Shown here in pieces: positions 34,301-45,828 of a stretch of 64,000 bases of DNA (its first letter is position 1; the number at the start of each line of letters is the position of its first letter). Location: contig NC_073692.1 of NCBI RefSeq assembly GCF_029784155.1, positions 324,009,906 to 324,073,905 of the forward strand, written 5' to 3'. The notes below the pieces were generated by a model that did no database searches, had not been told where the DNA came from, and worked only from the letters and a program-made list of their open reading frames with translations. Made by a program: the position numbers and the translations under genes. The DNA is from Uranotaenia lowii. Its lineage: Eukaryota; Arthropoda; Insecta; Diptera; Culicidae.

Positions 34301-34859
34301 GTTCAGCTAAGAAAGAAGTTCAGTTTTAAAATTATCAAGATGACTCAACAGTAGAAGATCGTAGACTTATAATATTGCTTGACAGGTGTATCAAATTCGA
34401 AATTTCTTATTTTGAATATTAGGCAGCTTGTTTATACAGTTCAGATGAAAATCACAAATACATTTGAGTTTATTTGCGAGTTTTGTTAAATGAAAAGAAA
34501 AACTTTTTATATTTTTCTTAAATCAATCACAAAATTTTTTTCATGTCCTAGATTTCAAATGAACAGCTGATAAAGAAACATTCACGTAAAAATATCTACC
34601 GGGACTGCCATATTTTCTTGAAGGATTGAGTAACTTTTTAACGTTGCAGTTTTTTCATAAGCCAAACTTTGAACTTCAATCTTAAATTTGAATCGAATTT
34701 GCAGTATACAAACTTGAACCGTTATATTTGAATCAAAAGAGATTTTTTAATTTTGACCTTTTAATTTTGATTTACTATAACATTAAATTTGCTGTAGAGT
34801 TGGTTAGATTTATATTACTTGATTCAAGCGAGAAAATAGATTTTTTTAACGAAATATTT

Positions 34860-34940
34860 TGTCCCAAATCGAACTCGAGCCTACTGATTACCTCCCCGAC
34901 ATCTTACCATTAGGCCAAATCGTCAGACAACTTTCCCAAA
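34860..34940 (-). mobile_element. tRNA-derived SINE fragment, same family as 11580-11700
   Basis: On the minus strand GATTTGGCCTAATGGTAAGA and then a B-box-like GAGTTCGATTTGG. The stretch between (GTCGGGGAGGTAATCAGTAG) is nearly the same as in the 11.6-kb copy. Borders unclear. Confidence 0.6.
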
Positions 34941-35699
34941 TCATATAACCTGAATCTTCCAGATTTTTGAACAAATTGTAAGATTCTAACCTACGTTATA
35001 AGTAAAATCTCTATTTTGTTACTGATGGGTTCCTTCATTATACAAATTTAAATAAACATTCAAAAAAATTTGAACGTTTTTTTCAAAAGTTATTATTTTA
35101 TATTCAAAAATAAGTAACTGTTTGGGTAAAAATATCATAGAAACATACATAGACAGAACTTCATACAGCCCTCTTCGATTAGGTTTTTAAATCTGTGATA
35201 CCCAATTTATAATAATGTAAATAACGCAAAAACAGTGAAAATATTGCAACTTTCCAACTTTCGTTTAATCGGAAAAGTATGATGGAAAAAATTTATAAAT
35301 CTTAAAATTTTTCCAAATTATGTTTGAAACGTGGAAAATCGTTATGCATTATTAACTCAAAATTGACCATTTTTGCACTTTTACATCTTTGGTGCCGAAG
35401 GCCTCATATGGGTTGAGCAAACGGTAAAATGGTGAAGTAATTTTTTATTCTTTCAAACTTTTGACAAAGCAATAAATGTTAACAAATCATATTTTTTCAT
35501 GAGGCACTCATCAAAACTTCTTTGATTTTGAAAAAAAAATTTTTTTTAACTATTATGAGATAAATTCCAACTTTCTCAGTTTTGAAACCGCAATTTATCA
35601 GTAATCCGAAAATTTATTTAAATAAGAAATTAAATTTATTGAAAACGCAGATTCTAGAGGTGAAAAAGAGTTATCTTTATCCAGATTGTTTGTGAAGTC

Positions 35700-36075
35700 C
35701 TTGAACAACTACCAATTTCATCAGCGATAGCCATTTGTCACTTTCCACTTCTCATATTCTCTAACCAGGAAAGTACTCTTTTCTAAATGAGCACATTGAT
35801 ACTGTTATTCAGAACATCTGGCAACACTGTTGTGTATCCACGAACTCAATTTGAGTAGTTTTGCTCAACCGTGTAATGGTTAGCATGTTTATTATCATCA
35901 CCTGTCATCAGCAATCATTGATCCATTGTATACGATTGCGAATTGGACAAAGCAAGAGGAACCAAAATAATGCGGTTTGGTTCCGTCGCGAAATAATATG
36001 GGTTTGCTCGATCCGGAAAAACGCTTGTTCCAAGAATCCGAAACCGTTAGTATCAACTATATTGAAATATCGTAA
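35700..36075 (+). repeat. Dispersed repeat pair, copy 1 (other copy 56050-56345)
   Basis: Shared order of landmarks: TGGCAACACTG, GAACTCAATTTGAGT...TTTTGCTC, GAGGAACCAAAAT, TTTGGTTCCGTCGC, TTGCTC, then TCCGAAACCGTTAGT. The other copy has TGCCAACACTG, CAGTTTGAGT, GCGGAACCAAAAC, TTTTGGTTGCGCCG and TCCGAAATCGTTAGT. Both are on the plus strand and diverged. Confidence 0.5.
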
Positions 36076-36449
36076 ACGGTCTTTTATTTTTTAATTTTTA
36101 TATTCATATCTGCAAACATTCGATATCCATGTTTTGAAGTATGGTTCTACTTGTTTTCTCAGACATAATTTGATTGAATATTACAATGCTCATTATTTTT
36201 CCTAAAATATTGGCCGTTTTTACTAAAGAAATAACAAAAAAATGTTCTTAATTCAAATTATCCATTTATTTCCTAAAGTGAGTTTCGATTTCAGTTTTCA
36301 AAATTATAGACTAATTTCGAATTCTTATCTGAACCCATTTGATTTGAATTCTTATGTTGGAATTATTTTCTAAATTCTAAAATTAATTTCGAAGAATCTC
36401 TATTGATCTTTTATTTTTGTCGACTTTTCAAATTCAACATTTTTAATTT

Positions 36450-36790
36450 GTTATTTGATTCATTCCTTCGAACGTATTAAAGAATCGTAATAAAGCTCTT
36501 CAAAATTGAATATTGTTCAAAACAACTGATATCAATTTATGGTATTTTTTTTTGGATTTAAAATCATTATCAGAACTAATTTTTTATTTGTTTTCAGAAT
36601 ATCAACTGAGATTTTGTAATTTTTTTAATTTGATTCATTCCTTCGAACGCAATACAGATTTTGCTCTTCAAAACTGAATATTGTTCAAGATAACTGATAT
36701 CAATTTATGGTATTTTTAAGATTTAAAGTCTTTATCAGAACAAATTTTTGATTTGTTTTAGGAATTTTAACTAAGATTTTCTAATTAAAA
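36450..36790 (+). repeat. Tandem duplication of a ~175-bp unit
   Basis: GATTCATTCCTTCGAACG occurs at 36457 and 36632. The downstream bases (ATTGTTCAA..AACTGATATCAA.., TTATCAGAAC, TTTTGATTTGTTTT-like) repeat in the same order with modest divergence. Confidence 0.85.
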
Positions 36791-36799
36791 TTTGAAATC

Positions 36800-37158
36800 G
36801 TGAATGCTGCTTTAATTTTTACTGTGCACCATAATTTAAGACTTGATTTGTTTTTTTGTGATTCACAAGTATATTTCTAAAGGAGATTTTAGATTATGAA
36901 CTATACTTCGTCTTTTTCAACTGAAACTTTTTTTGTGAGAATGAATATTTAATCAGGATTGATCCCTGGTATTTTTAAACACAATCTTAAGTTTTATTTT
37001 GCATTTTTCTTAAAGCTGAAGTAAAGCTAGTTCTAAGAATTATTAAAATAGATTTTTTTTTAACTAAAATGTGTATCTTTTATAAAAATGGAAAAATATG
37101 GGTCCCATTTGAGAAATGGCCCAAGACCCCTCGACGCGTCGGCTTAATCCGGCCCTGT
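36800..37158 (-). repeat. Repeat with GGCCGGATTAAG end (copy C)
   Basis: GGCTTAATCCGGCCCTG (37142-37158), preceded by GGCCCAAGACCCC and GGGTCCC, matches the right-end blocks of copies A and B. Its complement matches the left end of the 61631 element, so the ends are inverted. The other border is not resolved. Confidence 0.55.
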
Positions 37159-37569
37159 TTGAAATCAATTGACCATCCCTTGAACACTCCATGTGCAAAT
37201 TATGCAATACGATGTATGATAACGTCAATAAATATCACTTAAACAGTTTTTGTATTTTATGGACGATCCCCTTCATTTCAGGAATCATCCGAAAATCTGA
37301 ACCATTTTTTAATCTTTCTTGGTCCTAAAGAGCACCCTTGCTGAATTTCAGCTCTTTATGTCTTCAGACGGCTGAGCCAATTTAGGGCAAACAAACAAAC
37401 AAACCCTAAGAAATTGCTCTTTAATTATATTTATTTCCGACCGCTCATCTGATTGAATTTCTCCCCTCTTCTAATTTTTTTCTTAATCGGTTTTTAAGTA
37501 TTCAGATCAGTATAAAAAGTCTATGCTACCAACCGTGTGACAGATTCTTCAAAAGAAATAGGAAGGTTA

Positions 37570-38880
37570 TCTTCAATATATGCATTCGGAAAAGCAATTC
37601 TTATCGATTGATTGTCACCTTCGAAAAGTTTTATTCAATTCCTTCCCTCAACCCGGCCAAAAACAAGCTGTGGAAAAGTCCAATAATTTTACATTCATTG
37701 CTTTCGCCCGTCGCGTTTTCCTGCTTCATAGCTACCCCATACCGCATTGCATTGTCTGGTGCCGGCCGGCGTTTTTCTTGCAATGCAATAAGTGTGGTAC
37801 GTCTCACACAGTTCAAAGTCTGCCAACCCGGAGATCTGCTGAATAAAAAACACATTACCTAATGAATACGAATGAGATGAAACTTTTACTGTGTTCAAGA
37901 GGTTGCCCTTTCTCGTTTTGCTCGAATCGGGTTAGAGTTTGGAGTAAGACTGAAGGAACCACATGCCCTGAACTTCTCCTTTCTTCAACCATTGAACTTC
38001 CTCAGCAGGTCGCCGTCGTCTGTCTGGGCCCGGGAAAAAGCTGATGGCTCCTGGTTAGCAAACAAGCAATGGAACAAAACCCGGAACCCCCCTCATAGAA
38101 AGAAAACCTTAAGAACAAAACGTGCTTTCCCTACTGATCCCGGTTTGTTTTTTTTTTCGTTTTCATTTTGCTAGCCCGGGATTTTCTCATTCATTTCACC
38201 ACGAAATGAGCGGGAAAAAGAGGCAAAGCATCTTCCAGCTAGGGGTAAGAAAAAAAAACGTATTGCTTTTATACTACCGGGGCGCTCTAGTCTAGCATCA
38301 GAGTGGATTGTAGAGTGAGCAGTAAAACTGTAACCATGCCATGGAGCAAGAAAAACTAGCAAGGCGACGGTAGCGGTTAAGGTGCTGTGTTCACCTTCAT
38401 TTACAACACACTACAATAAAACGGAGGATGAAGGAAGCAACAACAGTAAAAAAAAGCCCAGGAAATTGGAAGACGTTTTGCTGGATATGCACTTTTTATT
38501 TCGAGAAGTTGTTAAAGGAGCATAAGCCCAGCATGCGGAACCCCCTTAACGGAGGGAAGGAGCAATGGCCGGAAAGTTTTCCGAACCCGATTCCAGTTAT
38601 ATCAAGCACTTGGTAGGCTTTCGGTACATTTCCGAAAGTTTGGCCTAATTTATTCATAACATTTACCCCCGAAACTGGCGCAATCGAAATGGATGGGGCA
38701 GACAACCGAGACATCATGCACAGAGTGGATGAAGACGAGATGTGTTTGTGGCAGGAATGATGACGGTCCGAGGTGAGCTCTTCGGGGTTGAATGGGTACA
38801 ACACATTATCATTATCGTGTGGGGCATTCGAATGACCGATCGAAATTATAGGCTCTGCTGTTGAGAGTTTGATGGAAGAA
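37570..38880. other. GC-richer island, no recognised exon
   Basis: About 1.3 kb of less AT-rich DNA, poor in simple repeats. Short frames are open on both strands (e.g. 38496-38804 minus, 102 codons), but none shows a known domain or TMTC-like sequence. It is a candidate for conserved non-coding or regulatory DNA of the surrounding gene. Confidence 0.35.
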
Positions 38881-39048
38881 GTTTAATGGAAAAATATATA
38901 AAAAAAAACCAGTGGACTTCATCAAACACAAAATCCATGGAAATAAGGAATTAAGCTGGGATCAGTAAAGTTTATAGTTTTAATTTTGATTTTATGTTAT
39001 TGCAAAGACGCGCAATGCCACATATACTTTTTTTAACCATCAACTATC

Positions 39049-39417
39049 AACACGCGAACATCGTCAGGGGGGGGGGGATTATAAAAAATAATGCGAAAAA
39101 AAATAAATTGGAATAAATCGCACAACATTTTGTATGCAACAAAATTGCAAACAATATCATTACGCAAAACCTCTAAATCAAGTAATTTTTCATCGAAAAA
39201 TTCAATAAAATCATGAATACAAAAGGAGACATAACTCCAATCTTCTAAAATTTGTTTTTGGCCTTGTAATCTTTTGGATATTTGAATTTTTTGCACAAAA
39301 TTTCATTTAATACATCAAACTTTATTTATTTCCCCCTTCGGGTTTTTTTAGATTTCAAAGGGGGGAAGGGGGGGGGGGGTGACAAAAGAAGAAATTGATA
39401 TTTGTTCCAGCCAGCTT
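39049..39417 (-). mobile_element. MITE-like element, copy 2 of the 4339-4729 family
   Basis: Read on the minus strand from 39417 it matches copy 1: GGCTGGAACAAATATCAATT, CTTTTGTCAC, C-run, AAACCCGAAGGGGGAAATAA, then TTATTCCAATTTATT, TTCGCATTATTTTTTAT, C-run and GATGTTC. It stops there, so the right inverted end is missing. An 87-codon frame overlaps it but is not preserved in copy 1. Confidence 0.8.
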
Positions 39418-41329
39418 GTAAAAAAAATAATTCGCCCGTAGTTACAATCATCTTTGGTTTTTCATAATACTTAATAAAATAAAATATGTATTGGTAAAAA
39501 AATTATAAAAAGATCTAATATGGGTCTAGAGCTATAAAAAAAATGTTAATGTTTCAAATCGAGATTCACCGAATAGTGCGATTCGGCCAATGCACAGTCA
39601 CCCAAAACCCAGAAAAGCTGTAAGAAAGTCGTTTTTTGAAGTAGTCAAGGTTATCTATCCATCTTTATTTTACAAGTAGTTTTATTAAGGCATTTAACTC
39701 ATTAAGTTTTTTGTTCTATCCATCAGTGTTTCCACATTTTTGGGCTACACGAAACCATGAAGATGATAGTCATAAGATTACTTGTTCAGGAGTTGTCAAG
39801 GAACTGCTAGGAAGAGTTTGAATATTGTCTAAAAATCTCAATAAATGCTTGCATTTAATGACGAATAAATATTGAAGCCATGAATGTTTTTTGCTTTTCA
39901 AATATTTAAAAAAATTCTTAGGCATACTTTACATCTAATAAAATAAAAATTTGTTTTATTATATTAAGTTGATTTTTTTATATGGAACTTAAGGAATGCA
40001 TTCAAAAAAATCCGACACTTTGTTTTATGAATAACTTCTTCATTTATAAATGGAATTTGATGAAATTTTCAGTGAAACTACCTACTAGTGTATTGTTTAC
40101 ATGTATATATTTTTGTGACGTTCTGTAAAGTGGTTTCTGAGTTATCGTCCAACATAAAGGGTCATTGACTAATTTTTTTGAGCACGCTCGCAAAAAATTC
40201 AGGAAAGTCCTTGTGGGAGACCCAAAACAACTGAAAATCAACTATTCGACATTAAAATACATGATTGTGCTCAGCAAATTTGAGTTTAAATAATAATTTT
40301 TAAGTATTTGGTTGATTATAGGGCAAGAAGTCATATTGAAAAAATAGGAATAATTATTTTTTAAGAAAAAAAATTCCTTAACAACACTAGTTTACAAAAT
40401 AAAAAAAAATTAACTTTATTGACTGACCCATATTTTCATTGTGAAATCAGGCGCTAAATCCGAAAATGAAATTCAAAAAAATCTAAGTAGAACAGTTTTT
40501 GAGTTATGCTCCTAATATGAAATTTAGGAAAATTTAAAAAGTACTTGTACTCAGATTCAAATATTTCGGAATGTATATCAAAAATTCGAAATCTCTTTTT
40601 TTGCATATTAGAGGAGAATAAATTTTCTATTACTTTTTCGTATGTTGTTGTAATAAGTGACTTTAAGATAAAAAAAATTATGAAAAACGCATAGTAGCAA
40701 AGTAAATTTTGCTTTAGCGAAAGATTTAGACTCGAAGCTAACATTTAAAAAATCTGTTCAAAGATTGTATTTTGGCCAGAAATTCTCGTATAAAATTCAA
40801 TGGGTAGAAAGTACTCATTGCGTGTCAGACCAAATTTCCAGCCAAAATACAATCCTTGAACTGCAATAACTTTTTTGTTTCAAGTCCAATCCTGTTGCAG
40901 TCTTCTGTTGAAATATTTGTCTCAACATAGGCTTTAATTAAAATTAATCATAAAAAACAATCGGCTAGTGAACCGAAAAGTTATTAATGGAAAACCAATA
41001 TTTTTATTACTCCCGAGGAAAATACCTTTCAATCCTATTCAAGTTTAAGACTCAAGCAACTCCTACCAAAGGTCAGATCGTTCAATAATTTGGTATGAAA
41101 CCTTCCGATAAGCTATTGATTAATTTCAATTTGAAATGAGTGAGATTTACCATGTGTAATTCTTCCTATACAATGATAAGTACACCACGGATCATTAAAT
41201 TATTCAAAACTGCAAAAATTGCTGTTACGGTAAAGTACTTCTTCAATGTTCAACCGTTTATATAAATAACCACTTGAAATATTTGTTTTGAATTGATAGT
41301 TAAGCAAAAAGGAAAATCATACTTTTTAA

Positions 41330-41934
41330 CCAGCAAACATTTAAGAGGGTATATCGCAGGAACAACAGAATTATTCAAACAAATATACCAGATGAAAAGA
41401 TTGTATTTAACTTACCAAAAAAGCATATAGCTACAAAAGTGGAGGCGAAAAATCTACAATGACAAGATTTTAACGATTCGATTTCCTCGCAAATAGCAAA
41501 ATATACTATTTTAAGTAATTTGAGTAAAACGAAAAAAAAAATCCTCGACCGAGATTTGAACTCCAGTCCTCCGAGTTAGCTTTCCGGTATCTTACCACGA
41601 TGCCAACTCATCAGATGATATGATTGGCGCTATAGCTCTATATGTAAGATTTTCTGTTCACGAACCGGTCAAAGGAAGAAAGAAGGAAGGATCGCCCATT
41701 TATCGTAAGTCAGTTCACTCAAATCGTAAATGTCGAATAATCATATTCTCAACTATTTGGAGACATATATACGTATTGACTAAACTGCTATCCGATTCAA
41801 CTTTTTTTTAGCAAAGCTTGCCGTACATGAATGATGGAAAATCAGTCAATACCAAATTGTTTACGATGGCCATTGAAAATGTCTTTATATTCTATTTGGA
41901 TCATCATTTCTATTACGATTTCATGTTTGCTGGG
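41330..41934. mobile_element. 605-bp PIF/Harbinger-like element with TAA target duplication
   Basis: Ends CCAGCAAACAT (41330-41340) and ATGTTTGCTGG(G) (41923-41934) are inverted repeats. TAA flanks both sides (41327-41329, 41935-41937). Related copies of the host repeat show the empty site (TTTTTTAAATACTACC at ~20813), which fixes the borders. A 3-bp T(A/T)A duplication is typical of PIF/Harbinger. No transposase; it contains a tRNA-like segment. Confidence 0.8.
41545..41660 (-). other. tRNA-like SINE segment inside the Harbinger-like element
   Basis: On the minus strand AGAGCTATAGCGCC, then GAGTTGGCATCGTGGTAAGA and a B-box-like GGAGTTCAAATCTC. It is laid out like the SINE fragments at 11.6 and 34.9 kb but diverged. 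It may be an insertion within the element or part of its body. Confidence 0.5.
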
Positions 41935-42345
41935 TAAATGTTAGCTTCGAGTCTAAAACTTTAGCTAAAGCAAAAATTGCTCCAAAAAATACGTTTTTGA
42001 TATTTTTTTTTTCAATCTTAAAGTCACTAATAATAACAATATTGTTGATCAAAAAACGCAAAATTAAGTTCAGATGATCGATAGAAAATTTATTCATCTT
42101 TAAAATGCAAAAAAAGAGATTTCGAATTATTGTTATGCATTTTGAATTGTTTGAATCTGACTACAAGTACTTTTTAAATTTTTCCAAAATTTCATATTTG
42201 AAGAATAACTCAAAAACTGTTCTACTGCTTTTACTGTTCCACTTCATTTCTAGATTCAGGGCCCGATTTTACACAAAAAGTGATCTTCAGTTCAAAAATG
42301 CCGTAAAATAGTGTAATTATGTTTTTAAATTTTGATTAATATTCG

Positions 42346-42768
42346 CAAAAATGTTTATTAATTTTCAAAGTTTGTTATAAAACTCTCCTAATATGAAATT
42401 TAGGAAAATTTAAAAACTACTTGTACTCAGATTCAAATATTTCGGAATGTATATCAAAAATTCGAAATCTCTTTTTTTGCATATTAAAGGTGAATAAATT
42501 TTCTATTACTTTTTCGTATTGTTGTTGTAATAAGTGACTTTAAGATAAAAAAAAATTATAAAAAACGCATAGTAGCAAAGTAAATTTTGCTTTAGCGAAA
42601 GATTTAGACTCGAAGCTAACATTTAAAAAATCTGTTCAAAGATTGTATTTTGGCCAAAAATTCTCGTATAAAATTCAATGGGTAGAAAGTACTCATTGCG
42701 TGTCAGACCAAATTTCCAGCCAAAATACAAAAATGTTCATTAATTTTCAAAGTTTGTTATAAAACTCT
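42346..42768 (+). repeat. 341-bp local copy inserted between 41-bp direct repeats
   Basis: 42387-42727 is nearly identical to ~40511-40851 (about ten differences by eye). It lies between 41-bp copies of the same host sequence (42346-42386, 42728-42768; one mismatch). Source and junctions share short overlaps (CTC on the left, CAA on the right). Confidence 0.88.
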
Positions 42769-43829
42769 TATCATACATAAAATTTTAACATTGTTTAGTA
42801 ATAAAGAATTCAGTTAATGAAAAAATTTATAATGCGTTCAGCAACAGATCTTGAATTTATGTCAATCTGATCTGATTTAATTTTTTTTTATAAAGTTCGA
42901 GTTGATTTGAGCTTCAACGAACGTTTCAAGGATATGACACAGAAAGCTGTTAGAAAATTAGAAAAAGGCCTTTTTAAGCTATTCAAATTTTTCAAATTCA
43001 TTGGTTTTTTTTGGAGTATGGAAATAATAAGTTATTTTTTGAGAAATAATGATAATTGAACACTTATAGTAAGTAAGTAAGTAAGTTACAGTATAGTGAA
43101 CAATGGTCGAATTGACCTTTTCAACTTTTCGGTGGGATGAATATTCGGCCGAATATGTAGTGGAATATTTTTTTCCAATATTTGGGAAAATAATAAAGGC
43201 AGTTATTTTGATTACCTTCCGTTTTTTCATCGTTATGCCCTTCATACTTGAGTCGATTATTTTCGACCAGATATGTAAACACTTTGTCTGAAACTGATGA
43301 AGACTTTATATATGCAGCACTGGAGTTGTCAAATTTATTTGAAAACACTATCTTTCCAGGAAAAAGAATGGGTTCAAGTGGAATCTGGGACTATTAGGTC
43401 AAAACAGGTGGAAAGCTATTTTAAATGGCTATTTAGACGTCAGATTAGATGAAGGTCAATCTTAAGGAAGATATTTTAAAAACAGTTGATGAATAGAACA
43501 ATCATCCTTTTTCCTTAACATGCCAATAGCTTTCAACATCATGACCTGGCAATTCTGGAAGACATTTTGAAAAATCTAGGAAAATTGGGAAAATCTTAAC
43601 AAATTTATTGAACTTATGTGCAGGCCCGGTTAAAGAATCTGGAATGAGTCATAATCAAAGTCAGCATTGTCAGCTAGATCTACAGCAAAAATTACACCTA
43701 AAATGTTTGGACGAGTTCTCAAATTTTTGACGATTGTGTAGCTTTTCCAATATTACATTTGGATATTTCATAAATAACTAGTTGATCCCGTACGAACCTC
43801 GTTTAACTTTCAACTTTCATTATTGATGA

Positions 43830-44255
43830 TTCCTTTTTCTTTTATCTCATACTAAATTGAAATCAATAACCTTTCCCAGAAAACTCTCGTTAGTTTATTT
43901 TTGATCTGATGCAAAACCACGTAATTAAAGTAAAAAATAGTTAACAGGTATTGAGACGACCCTTTTCTTATTGTCCGATACTAAATTTGATTCAAGGATC
44001 AATTATTCGTCCCAGGAAAATCCTGTGTTTGAATTTTTTGACTCGATTCGTTTCATAGCAAATATTGCAAAACTGAGAACTGATAATGGACTATCCCTTT
44101 TTCTGCCTCTTACACAAAATTGAAAATCTGATAACGATTGCCCGTTCTTATAAACCCTCGTGTGTGAATTTTCAATACAATCCGTGCATAATAACGTCAA
44201 AATCGCGATAACATTAAATTGCTGTATGGATGACACCTTTCGCCGACTCTTGTCA
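43830..44255 (+). repeat. Imperfect tandem repeat, ~130-bp unit, three or more copies
   Basis: ACTAAATTGAAATC (43851), ACTAAATTTGATTC (43980) and ACAAAATTGAAAATC (44114) each precede CCCAGAAAA/CCCAGGAAAATCC/AACCCTCGTG and a (T)GAATTTT block in the same order. Phrases such as GACGACCCTTTTCTT and GGACTATCCCTTTTTCT mark unit starts. Confidence 0.7.
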
Positions 44256-44904
44256 GTATTTTCGAAACGTGAAATCAATTACTCCTAAGTAAAAATTTTC
44301 TCTAAATCTGATGTCAAATAATTCTAACTAAATATTAACCTCAAAAACAATAGCTAAATAATAAAATTTTAAAAAAATCATTTATATCACTACAAGTTTT
44401 ATGCAGATATTCTCCAAAATCGAAAGTAAGCTTCAAATTTAATTGTGATTCTTATTCTTCTAAATGCTCAACTTCATGTATAAAAAGGTGATACAATTTA
44501 AACGTCCACAAAATCCACATTTTTCTGGGGTGCACATAATTTAAGAGATTATTTGGATTATTTTGAAACCTTTGAAAATAGTTATAAAAATTATATGAAA
44601 AATTCTGCACAATTCTGCTAGATCTTTAAATCATTACAAAAAATAAATAAATAAAGACTTTTATCAACTTTCCTCAAGACCGCATGTAACTTTGATTTCT
44701 GCGAACTTAATGAAAGCTCACGCGAAAAGTGTTAATAAAATTAAATTCGAGGTACTCTTAAAAGCAAAAATCAAATAGTTATGCAGACTTCAACAAATTT
44801 GCTGAACAAAATTAAACCTTTTTTCCAATTTTTTGCAATAATGTCAAAATTATTTGTCGTTGCAAATTTTTGTAAAATGTAAAATTTAACATTTTTGATC
44901 ATTT

Positions 44905-44950
44905 ATCAGCATCATCCTCATCATCAACATCATCTTTATCATCATTATAA
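44905..44950. repeat. Imperfect (ATC)n microsatellite
   Basis: CAGCATCATCCTCATCATCA followed by ACATCATC and TTATCATCATT. Confidence 0.85.
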
Positions 44951-45049
44951 AAATATTATTCTGTAAAATATTATATCATAATGTAAAATAACAAAATTCA
45001 GAATCAGTTGTTTGATTACGTGAATTTGTTAGTTCATCAAACTCATCCA

Positions 45050-45828
45050 TGTTAAATGAACTCATTGCGTGTTAGATGATAATTAGCGGTCAATATAGAT
45101 CTTTGAATCACAATAACTTTTTTGTTTCAAGTCCAATCGTGTTGCAGTCTTAAGATAAAATAATTGTCTTTGTTGAGGCTATTAAAAAATTATTCATGAC
45201 AAGCAATCAGCTCCCGAGCATTTTAAATCCCATTAACGCTTGAGACTCAAGCAAACCCTCTTCAACGTCAGATCTTGCTGAAATTTGGCATGTGGCCATC
45301 GGTTTAAGCTAAGAGTGGATGAAATTTATCTCGTTAAGTTTCTATACTAAAAAAAAATACATAAGGTTATCATATCTTCTTCAATTTTCAACCAATTTTG
45401 ATAAATAAACTCTCGATATCTTTGTTTTGAATTGGAATTTAGGACCATTACGAAATCAGATTTTTCGAATGTTACCATCAAGGTAGAACTGTCGATGAAA
45501 CGAAATTATCTCTTAAAATAAAATGTTTTTTTTTAATCATTTTTTATCACTAATATTCACTTATGTCATACGCTAAAATAAAGTTCAGATGATCGATATA
45601 AAATTTATGAACTTAAAATACACCAAAAAGAGATTTTTTATTCATGTAATGCAATCCGATAAATTCGAATCTAAGTACTTTTTTTCATTTATCCAAAAAA
45701 TATTATTTGGAGCAAAACTTAAAAACTTTGTGTAATTTTTTTTAATACTTTTTTAAGATTCAGCGCCCGGTTTCACGTCAAAAGCAATCTTTAATTTACT
45801 TTGTTCAAAAACGCTGTAAACTAGTGTA
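45050..45828. mobile_element. ACACTAGTTTAC family, copy 4, left half missing
   Basis: It begins with the central landmark ACTCATTGCGTGT and runs through AATAACTTTTTTGTTTCAAG to the terminal GTAAACTAGTGT. It is more diverged than copies 1 and 2. Confidence 0.8.

Larger units (their letters stand above)
40384..42314. mobile_element. ACACTAGTTTAC family, copy 2, with nested Harbinger-like insertion
   Basis: It starts ACACTAGTTTAC and ends ...GTAAAATAGTGT. Long inverted ends share GAAATCAGGCGCTAAATCCG-type and CAGTTTTTGAGTTATGCTCC blocks. The central landmarks AAAGTACTCATTGCGTGT and AATAACTTTTTTGTTTCAAG are shared with the other copies. A 605-bp insertion (41330-41934) splits the right half, so the older element is ~1.32 kb. 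Confidence 0.85.

Noticed and set aside
38496..38804. 102-codon minus-strand frame in a GC-richer island as a TMTC N-terminal exon
   Set aside because: No hydrophobic segments or family motifs; kept only as an unexplained island.
39033..39296. 87-codon minus-strand frame
   Set aside because: It lies in MITE copy 2 and is not kept open in copy 1.
42387..42727. Independent mobile element
   Set aside because: Its ends fall inside the source element and carry no inverted ends or tail; a repair-type local copy explains it better.
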